A stretch of 5,748 nucleotides of DNA, taken from NCBI GenBank assembly GCA_035510775.1, contig DATKGP010000060.1:1-5748 (forward strand), given 5' to 3'. The number at the start of each line of letters is the position of its first letter. The stretch's first letter is position 1. Source of the stretch: DATKGP01 sp035510775 (GTDB lineage: Bacteria > Patescibacteriota > UBA1384 > 2-12-FULL-50-11). A program made the position numbers and the translations under genes. The notes beneath the pieces were generated by a model that saw only the letters and a list, made by a program, of their open reading frames with translations, made no database searches and had not been told where the DNA came from. Shown one piece after another: positions 1 to 4,035 of this stretch.

Positions 1-1236
1 GGGGAAGAAGAAGGGAAAGATATTCACCCGGCGGTTACTGCCAGCACCGGAATCGCCGCCACTCACATCGGCGGCCTTACCATCCACTCATGGTGCGGCA
101 TCGGCATCAAAGACACTCTCACCTCGCGCGATCTCTCCGACATCGTCTCCAACAAAAGAATCGTGGGACGAATCAAAAAGGCCGAAGTACTAATCATCGA
201 CGAAATCTCTATGCTTTCGGCCAAAACCTTTACGGCCGTGGACAAAGTCTGCCGAGCTGTGCGCAAATCCAACGTGCCGTTTGCCGAAGACAAATCAAAG
301 TTGCCTTTTGGTGGTTTGCAGGTAGTTTTGGTCGGTGACTTTTTTCAGTTGCCGCCGGTAACCCGCCGAGTAGAGGTTTCCAACGAGCAAACTTTCTTTC
401 CGGACGAAGATGAAAACACCACCCCGTTTGCCTTTAGCTCACCGGCCTGGCGTGAGCTCGACCCGACCGTTTGCTATCTAATCGAACAGCACCGCCAAGA
501 AGACGCGGTCCTTTTGAACGCCCTCAACGCAATTCGTAGCAATGTTGTGGATGATATCACGCGCGATTGTCTCGCGGGAAGAATCGTCAGCGTCCTACCT
601 AAAGAAACCATTACCAAACTTTTTCCGCACAACGCCAATGTCGACCGTATTAACGAAGTGGAGCTGGCTAAACTTACGACTCAAAAACGGTCGTTTGCGA
701 TGCATTCCCGAGGCGCTCCGCCGCTCATTGAAAGCCTAATCCGCAACTGTCTTTCGCCGGAATCGCTGGTGCTGAAAGTCGGCGCCAAAGTGATGTTTAC
801 CAAAAATCACCCCGAGGGACGGTACGTCAACGGCACGTTGGGCGAAGTTATCGGTTTCGACAAAGAAGAAGGTCAGCCGATCGTGAAAACCCGCGCCGGT
901 AAAACTATCGTTGTTGAGGTTAGCGAGTGGGGGATTCAAGATGGCGAAAAAATCCTGGCCGCCATTGACCAATATCCGCTCCGGTTGGCCTGGGCTATCA
1001 CCGTGCATAAAAGCCAAGGTATGTCGCTCGACGCGGCGGTTATCGATTTACGCCAAGCTTTCGAATATGGCCAAGGCTACGTTGCCCTGTCGCGAGTGCG
1101 AACACTCGACGGTCTGTACTTGCTCGGTTTCAACGCCCGAGCCCTAGAAGTTCACCCAACCGTTTCCGAACAAGACGCTCGCTTCCGCGAGGCCTCCGCC
1201 CTCGCCTGCCGGCAACTAACTCGCAGCTCGTCATAG
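1..1236 (+). CDS. Pif1/RecD-like ATP-dependent DNA helicase, 5'-truncated by window edge
   Basis: The frame is open from the first base, so the gene starts upstream; 411 residues are visible, ending in tandem stops TAG TAA. It is a superfamily 1B DNA helicase of the Pif1/RecD type, which unwinds DNA 5'->3' using ATP. Visible motifs (fragment numbering) are motif Ia TASTGIAATHIGGLTIHS (13-30), Walker B VLIIDE (63-68), motif III GDFFQLPPV (112-120), the arginine motif EQHRQ (162-166), motif V ITVHKSQG (333-340) and motif VI GQGYVALSRVRTLDGL (357-372). The Walker A GxGKT/S segment should lie just upstream of the window. The GTG at 163 is internal to the conserved core, immediately before Walker B, and is not a start. 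The protein ends about 40 residues after motif VI, so no extra C-terminal domain such as HRDC is visible. Codon use is GC-rich, unlike the next two genes. The family call is firm. Its cellular task (replication restart, G-quadruplex or recombination work) cannot be read from this sequence. Confidence 0.95.
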   Translation, partial: GEEEGKDIHPAVTASTGIAATHIGGLTIHSWCGIGIKDTLTSRDLSDIVSNKRIVGRIKKAEVLIIDEISMLSAKTFTAVDKVCRAVRKSNVPFAEDKSKLPFGGLQVVLVGDFFQLPPVTRRVEVSNEQTFFPDEDENTTPFAFSSPAWRELDPTVCYLIEQHRQEDAVLLNALNAIRSNVVDDITRDCLAGRIVSVLPKETITKLFPHNANVDRINEVELAKLTTQKRSFAMHSRGAPPLIESLIRNCLSPESLVLKVGAKVMFTKNHPEGRYVNGTLGEVIGFDKEEGQPIVKTRAGKTIVVEVSEWGIQDGEKILAAIDQYPLRLAWAITVHKSQGMSLDAAVIDLRQAFEYGQGYVALSRVRTLDGLYLLGFNARALEVHPTVSEQDARFREASALACRQLTRSSS

Positions 1237-1282
1237 TAAAAGTTACTAATCGTCAGGTAAAACGAGAACCGTCCCCAAGTAG

Positions 1283-1300
1283 CCCCTTTCGAGGGGGTTT
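1283..1300 (+). terminator. short UUCG-loop hairpin, possible terminator of the helicase gene
   Basis: CCCCT (1283-1287) and AGGGG (1292-1296) form a perfect 5-bp stem around a TTCG tetraloop, followed by GTTT. The hairpin lies 47 bases after the helicase stop and before the methyltransferase start. The stem is short and the T-run is only three long, so termination may be weak or partial. Confidence 0.45.
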
Positions 1301-1325
1301 ATGTGGAAAAGAAAACTGGTAGTAT
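1298..1325 (+). promoter_or_regulatory. weak candidate promoter for the restriction-modification operon
   Basis: TAGTAT at 1320-1325 resembles a -10 box. TTTATG at 1298-1303 is a poor -35 match with a 16-base spacer. The -10 would put the transcript start at or next to the ATG at 1332. No Shine-Dalgarno sequence lies before that ATG, so a leaderless message is possible. This is a guess from spacing only. Confidence 0.25.
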
Positions 1326-1331
1326 CAAAAG

Positions 1332-2120
1332 ATGACATCCTTTAATGACTTCAATGCTGATGAGTGGAAAGAATCAGAAATTTTAACTGATAGTCTTTGG
1401 GTAATTCCAGAAAGAGACAAGAGTGGAAAGCATAATGGGTTTTATCATGGAAATTTCATCCCGCAAATACCGCATCAATTAATTCTCAGATATACAAAAA
1501 AGAATGATGTCGTATTTGATGCCTTTGTGGGAAGTGGCACTACGGTTTTTGAATCAGAAACCTTAAAAAGAAAATGCATTGGCGTAGATATTCAACAGGA
1601 GCTCATCACGTATATCGATAATCAGCTCGAAGAAGAGAGCCGTCTCGACACGGAATTAATAGTTGGAGACAGCACGAAGCCAGAAACATATAGTAAAGTT
1701 GGAGAAGCACTGAAACGATTCAAAAAGGAAAAGGTAGACCTTGCTATACTGCATCCACCATATGCTGATATCGTTAAATTCAGCAACCTAGATGATGATT
1801 TATCTAATAGTAAGTCCTTGAATGAGTTTATCGAAAAATTCACTCAAGTGTTAAAGCATACTACTGAGATATTACATGACGGAAGGTACCTAGTAATTGT
1901 TATAGGCGATAAATACACACAAGGGCAATGGATACCTTTAGGATTTTATTGTATGAATGCTGCTCAAAAATGTGGGCTGACTTTAAAAAGTATCGTGATA
2001 AAAAATATGGAAGGTAACCGTGCGAAACAGAACAAAACTTCTATCTGGAGATATCGCGCGTTAAAGAGTGACTATTATATTTTCAAACATGAGTATATTT
2101 TGGTATTTAAGAAACCATAA
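1332..2120 (+). CDS. site-specific DNA methyltransferase (N4-cytosine/N6-adenine type) of a restriction-modification system
   Basis: This 262-residue protein should transfer a methyl group from S-adenosylmethionine to an exocyclic amino group of a DNA base, protecting host sites. The AdoMet-binding motif I is DAFVGSGTT (63-71), preceded by a motif X-like stretch NFIPQIPHQLILRYT (41-55) and followed by a motif II-like GVDI (84-87). Catalytic motif IV is HPPY (141-144, codons 1752-1763), followed by ADIVKFS. The C-terminal strand HEYILVFKK (253-261) is typical of N4/N6 methylases. The order is X, I, IV, as in gamma-class enzymes, with residues of roughly 150-240 left for target recognition. Histidine replaces the usual D, N or S before PPY, so adenine versus cytosine specificity cannot be assigned. 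ATG 1332 is the first start after an in-frame TAG at 1320-1322, and no Shine-Dalgarno is evident. The gene is AT-rich (about 37% G+C in one sampled line) and overlaps the next gene by one base. Confidence 0.9.
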   Translation: MTSFNDFNADEWKESEILTDSLWVIPERDKSGKHNGFYHGNFIPQIPHQLILRYTKKNDVVFDAFVGSGTTVFESETLKRKCIGVDIQQELITYIDNQLEEESRLDTELIVGDSTKPETYSKVGEALKRFKKEKVDLAILHPPYADIVKFSNLDDDLSNSKSLNEFIEKFTQVLKHTTEILHDGRYLVIVIGDKYTQGQWIPLGFYCMNAAQKCGLTLKSIVIKNMEGNRAKQNKTSIWRYRALKSDYYIFKHEYILVFKKP

Positions 2121-2944
2121 TGTTTAGCACGAAAATAGACCTAATTAATAGCAAACTAAAAAGCCTGTCTGCTGACTTTTTACGGGAGCTGGCGAGTAAT
2201 AACAACATCAACTCACGAGGAAACAAGTCAGAAGTAATTGTCAGGCTACTTCCTCTGCCATCAAATATTATTGACGAATTTATCAAGAGTAAGTATACGG
2301 AAAGAGTTGAAGAGCGACGGAGATTGATCTCAGATGACGAGCTTATTTCAGAGTTAGAAAAGATTGATTCGGTTGTGTGGGGAGCAGTGCAAGGACAACT
2401 AGATCAACTTATTCAGCGAGACTTTGTTCGAAAGTATTATAGATACAATGACATTATTCAGCAGATTGATGGGGACTTAGCAGCGAAAGTAAGGGGTTAT
2501 GTACTGGCGTCATGGTATAACCATTGGACGACGGTATTAATTGAAGATCATATCAGCCTACATAAAAATGTCGTACCGACAACTTCAAATAATTTTGGAA
2601 TAGATATCTTCTTTGATGGTCAGCCTTTTGATCTAAAAATAACCTATCTGCCTAGAAACTATTCTCTAGTAGAAGCAGAGAAGCATTCGACAGAGTTGAT
2701 AAAGTGGCTTTACGAGAATCAAGGCGCACAAAGATTCGGAGCAGATAATCGACTTTATGTCGTACTAGCGAGCAAGGAAGATTTGGCCGAAAGTTGGAAG
2801 CTAAAACGGGACTTCAATTTTATCTATGAACGTCTTGATGGTTTCTTTGACTCTGAAAAGGTAACATCTGACGACGAACTTGTTTTTACATTTGATCATA
2901 CGACCCACACCACGGTTTCAAAGATAGTGTTAATCACAAAATAG
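2120..2944 (+). CDS. putative Type II-like restriction endonuclease: SAP-like domain plus PD-(D/E)XK nuclease
   Basis: I do not recognise a named enzyme; the call rests on motifs and context. Residues ~7-45 (LKSLSADFLRELASNNNI, then a G-x-K-S-EV-x-RLL helix) look like a SAP domain, a small helix-turn-helix DNA-binding module. Residues ~51-120 are charged and helical, with FVRKYYRYND at 102-111. The nuclease signature is a helix ending in E142-D143, then GID with D162 (codon 2603-2605) in a strand, and D171-L-K173 (codons 2630-2638) in the next strand: D-x8-D-x-K, the PD-(D/E)XK arrangement. Further strand and helix elements follow (RLYVVLAS 211-218, ESWKLKRDF 224-232). The length of 274 residues suits a Type II enzyme. 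Its ATG overlaps the methyltransferase stop (TAATG at 2118-2122), and no clear ribosome site is seen, so translation is probably coupled. Low G+C (about 42% in one sampled line) matches its partner. Cleavage site and type are unknown. The alternative is another DNA-processing nuclease paired with the methylase. Confidence 0.75.
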   Translation: MFSTKIDLINSKLKSLSADFLRELASNNNINSRGNKSEVIVRLLPLPSNIIDEFIKSKYTERVEERRRLISDDELISELEKIDSVVWGAVQGQLDQLIQRDFVRKYYRYNDIIQQIDGDLAAKVRGYVLASWYNHWTTVLIEDHISLHKNVVPTTSNNFGIDIFFDGQPFDLKITYLPRNYSLVEAEKHSTELIKWLYENQGAQRFGADNRLYVVLASKEDLAESWKLKRDFNFIYERLDGFFDSEKVTSDDELVFTFDHTTHTTVSKIVLITK

Positions 2945-2951
2945 CACTACA

Positions 2952-3043
2952 GTCGAATAATACTTGCCGAAAAGTTATTTTCAGCATAGTCTCAAGCGAA
3001 TGAAAGATATAGGGAACGTTTCCCTTTAACAGGTTTATTCGAC
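2952..3043. repeat. 9-bp perfect inverted repeat enclosing a smaller hairpin
   Basis: GTCGAATAA at 2952-2960 is the exact reverse complement of TTATTCGAC at 3035-3043, with 74 bases between. The left arm starts 7 bases after the nuclease stop. Inside lies the hairpin at 3011-3025. The left arm can also pair locally: AATAA (2956-2960) with TTATT (2975-2979), and CTT (2963-2965) with AAG (2972-2974). A structured 3' end of the operon message, a protein-binding site or a scar of insertion are all possible. A repeat of this size could also arise by chance. Confidence 0.4.
3011..3028 (+). terminator. hairpin after the restriction-modification operon, weak terminator candidate
   Basis: AGGGAA (3011-3016) and TTCCCT (3020-3025) form a perfect 6-bp stem with a CGT loop, followed by TTAAC. 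It lies 66 bases after the nuclease stop. The T-run counts only three to five including the stem end, so efficiency is doubtful, but no better terminator follows the operon. Confidence 0.35.
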
Positions 3044-3077
3044 ACGTTTGGTAGTTTAACGGTGGGGTGAGGGCGCC

Positions 3078-3083
3078 GGAGGT
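3078..3083 (+). promoter_or_regulatory. GGAGGT ribosome-binding-like site upstream of the small membrane-protein gene
   Basis: GGAGGT is a strong Shine-Dalgarno match but lies 12 bases before an in-frame TTG (3096) and 33 bases before the ATG (3117). A second purine run, GGGAGAG (3110-3116), directly abuts the ATG. Neither spacing is ideal, so the start is unresolved. AGGT (3080-3083) can also pair with ACCT (3091-3094), which would hide this site in a 4-bp hairpin. Confidence 0.3.
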
Positions 3084-3116
3084 ATTTCAGACCTGTTGGT
3101 GTATTATGTGGGAGAG

Positions 3117-3314
3117 ATGAAGACAGCCTATCTTGCTGCCGTGGTAATGCTTCTTTTAATAGCTTTCGTACTTGTCTGGAAATTTTGGTATCTGCCGTAT
3201 ACGTACAGCAAGATTAATACCTACGAAGAGTGCGCCAAGAAATTTCCTATTCTGCTAAGCTATCCGGCTCAGTGTAACACTCCCAACGGCAAACACTTCG
3301 TCAAACCTTTGTAA
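3117..3314 (+). CDS. small single-pass membrane protein with conserved two-cysteine tail
   Basis: From ATG 3117 the protein has 65 residues; an in-frame TTG at 3096 would give 72. I prefer the ATG because it gives a normal lysine-led N-terminus (MKTAYLAAV) ahead of the hydrophobic segment. Residues ~4-26 form one transmembrane helix or uncleaved signal anchor (AYLAAVVMLLLIAFVLVWKF). The outer tail follows, with Cys39 and Cys53 (C-x13-C) in the pattern EEC...SYPAQC.TP.GK.F. From memory, similar 'C...yP.qC.tpdGk.F' tails are common in small proteins of Patescibacteria, where the cysteines might bond; no function is established that I know of. The gene faces the lipoprotein gene convergently across the hairpin at 3324-3348. 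It stands outside the AT-rich segment. The open frame is short, so it rests mainly on the membrane segment and the tail pattern. Confidence 0.7.
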   Translation: MKTAYLAAVVMLLLIAFVLVWKFWYLPYTYSKINTYEECAKKFPILLSYPAQCNTPNGKHFVKPL

Positions 3315-3348
3315 AAAAGAGAAGCGGCGCGCCCGATGGGCGCGCCGC
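3311..3348 (-). terminator. strong rho-independent terminator of the lipoprotein gene
   Basis: GCGGCGCGCCC (3324-3334) and GGGCGCGCCGC (3338-3348) form a perfect 11-bp GC-rich stem with the loop GAT. Read on the minus strand it is followed by TTCTCTTTTTTAC, a U-rich run, and it begins 26 bases after the stop of the minus-strand gene. On the plus strand the sequence after the stem is GTGGTTCG, without a T-run. Orientation is therefore minus, although the stem may also slow plus-strand transcription leaving the small membrane-protein gene. Confidence 0.85.
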
Positions 3349-3374
3349 GTGGTTCGAATAGGAAGCGGAGGTAG

Positions 3375-3947
3375 TTACCTAACGGCGACGTGACCGTTCT
3401 TATCGTATTGGGAGATATAGGGTTTCTTCACAAAAGTGATTGGTCGGCTGTGCAGGTCGTCTTGCGCGGGTTTTTGGAGTGAATCGAGGGGTGGTAGGTG
3501 GGCGACGTAGACTCCCGGGATTGGCTCGGCGAGATACGAGAAGGAGATGACTAGGCTGATGTGATCCTTCCACCGCTCCATGCTGAAAATATTTGATCCA
3601 GCATTGCCAATGTCGAGCGTATAGTAATCGTCAGTGCCACCTTTCAAAGAAACATCCCCAAGATGTGGAAAATAGTCGTCGGTCTCCCATTGGCTGTTGA
3701 CGAAGTTCGTATGAGCTACGTCAAGGTGGATAGGGCCGTCACCCTTGTTGGTAACTTTGATCTCGACCATGTATCCAGGAGATTCGATGTCTGGTGACGA
3801 CCAAACTTTACCCGTCAGAACAAGTTTCGGTTTCTGTGGCGCGGTGCCTGAATTCCTTTTCGTCGATCCTTCGGCAGTCTTCTGTGGTGGCTGGGCGCAG
3901 CCACACGCCAACACGACAAGCGTGAATGCTAAAGTGCTAACCTTCAT
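3375..3947 (-). CDS. putative secreted lipoprotein of unknown function
   Basis: The 190-residue protein opens with a short signal peptide (MKVSTLAFTLVVLACGC). The lipobox is best read as V12-L13-A14-C15, making Cys15 the lipidated residue; Cys17 is an alternative. A low-complexity linker rich in P, K, T, S and Q follows (~18-41), as in many surface lipoproteins. Residues ~42-150 alternate strand-like stretches (LVLTGKVW, GYMVEIKVTNKGDGPIHLDV, HISLVISFSYL) and would fit a beta-sandwich fold; the 'VTNKGDGPI' turn recalls extracellular Ig-like domains. No enzyme motif is visible. The start at 3947 is supported by an excellent ribosome site, a -10/-35 pair upstream and a terminator downstream, so it looks like a single-gene transcript. 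The penicillin-binding protein gene lies upstream on the same strand, and an envelope role is an inference from the signal and this neighbour. I do not recognise the family. Confidence 0.82.
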   Translation of the reverse strand: MKVSTLAFTLVVLACGCAQPPQKTAEGSTKRNSGTAPQKPKLVLTGKVWSSPDIESPGYMVEIKVTNKGDGPIHLDVAHTNFVNSQWETDDYFPHLGDVSLKGGTDDYYTLDIGNAGSNIFSMERWKDHISLVISFSYLAEPIPGVYVAHLPPLDSLQKPAQDDLHSRPITFVKKPYISQYDKNGHVAVR

Positions 3948-3953
3948 AAAAAA

Positions 3954-3959
3954 CCTCCC
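3954..3959 (-). promoter_or_regulatory. Shine-Dalgarno site of the lipoprotein gene
   Basis: On the minus strand GGGAGG stands six bases (all T) before the ATG at 3947-3945. Strength and spacing are near ideal, and this fixes the start. Confidence 0.8.
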
Positions 3960-3974
3960 AGGTTTTCTGCTGCA

Positions 3975-4002
3975 ATTATGAAGATATCCAAGAAAATATC
4001 AA
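3975..4002 (-). promoter_or_regulatory. sigma70-like promoter of the lipoprotein gene
   Basis: On the minus strand TTGATA (4002-3997) matches TTGACA at five of six bases and CATAAT (3980-3975) matches TATAAT at five of six, with a 16-base spacer. Transcription would start near 3968, leaving a leader of about 20 bases that includes the ribosome site. The position between two minus-strand genes fits independent transcription of the lipoprotein gene. Confidence 0.55.
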
Positions 4003-4035
4003 GAGGTTAGGACTAAAGCTGACCCTCGGGGTTGG

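Larger units (their letters stand above)
1237..3045. other. AT-rich acquired segment carrying the restriction-modification pair
   Basis: Base composition drops sharply after the helicase stop and rises again near 3045-3060, just before the small membrane-protein gene. By-eye counts of single 60-base lines give 36/60 G+C in the helicase (421-480), 22/60 in the methyltransferase (1381-1440) and 25/60 in the nuclease (2701-2760). No integrase, transposase, tRNA target or convincing flanking direct repeat was found, so the edges are approximate and the route of entry is unknown. Confidence 0.55.

Noticed and set aside
163..165. GTG as the start of the helicase
   Set aside because: Conserved helicase motif Ia is encoded in the same frame from position 1 to 162, so this codon is internal.
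736..1017. Minus-strand open frame of 93 codons inside the helicase
   Set aside because: It is antisense to conserved helicase motifs, with no independent signals.
3054..3060. GTTTAAC, matching the integron attC R'' consensus
   Set aside because: No matching GTTRRRY partner at the right distance and no integrase, so it is a chance match.
3049..3062. TGGTAGTTTAACGG, resembling a tRNA D-arm, with a partial match to TGGTAGTATCAA at 1317-1328 as a possible target-site duplication
   Set aside because: No other tRNA arms fit, and the shared direct repeat is only about seven exact bases, too short to support an insertion boundary.
3351..3358. GGTTCGAA, resembling a tRNA T-loop
   Set aside because: No complementary arm follows, and no acceptor, D or anticodon arm can be built around it; it is the flank of the terminator stem.
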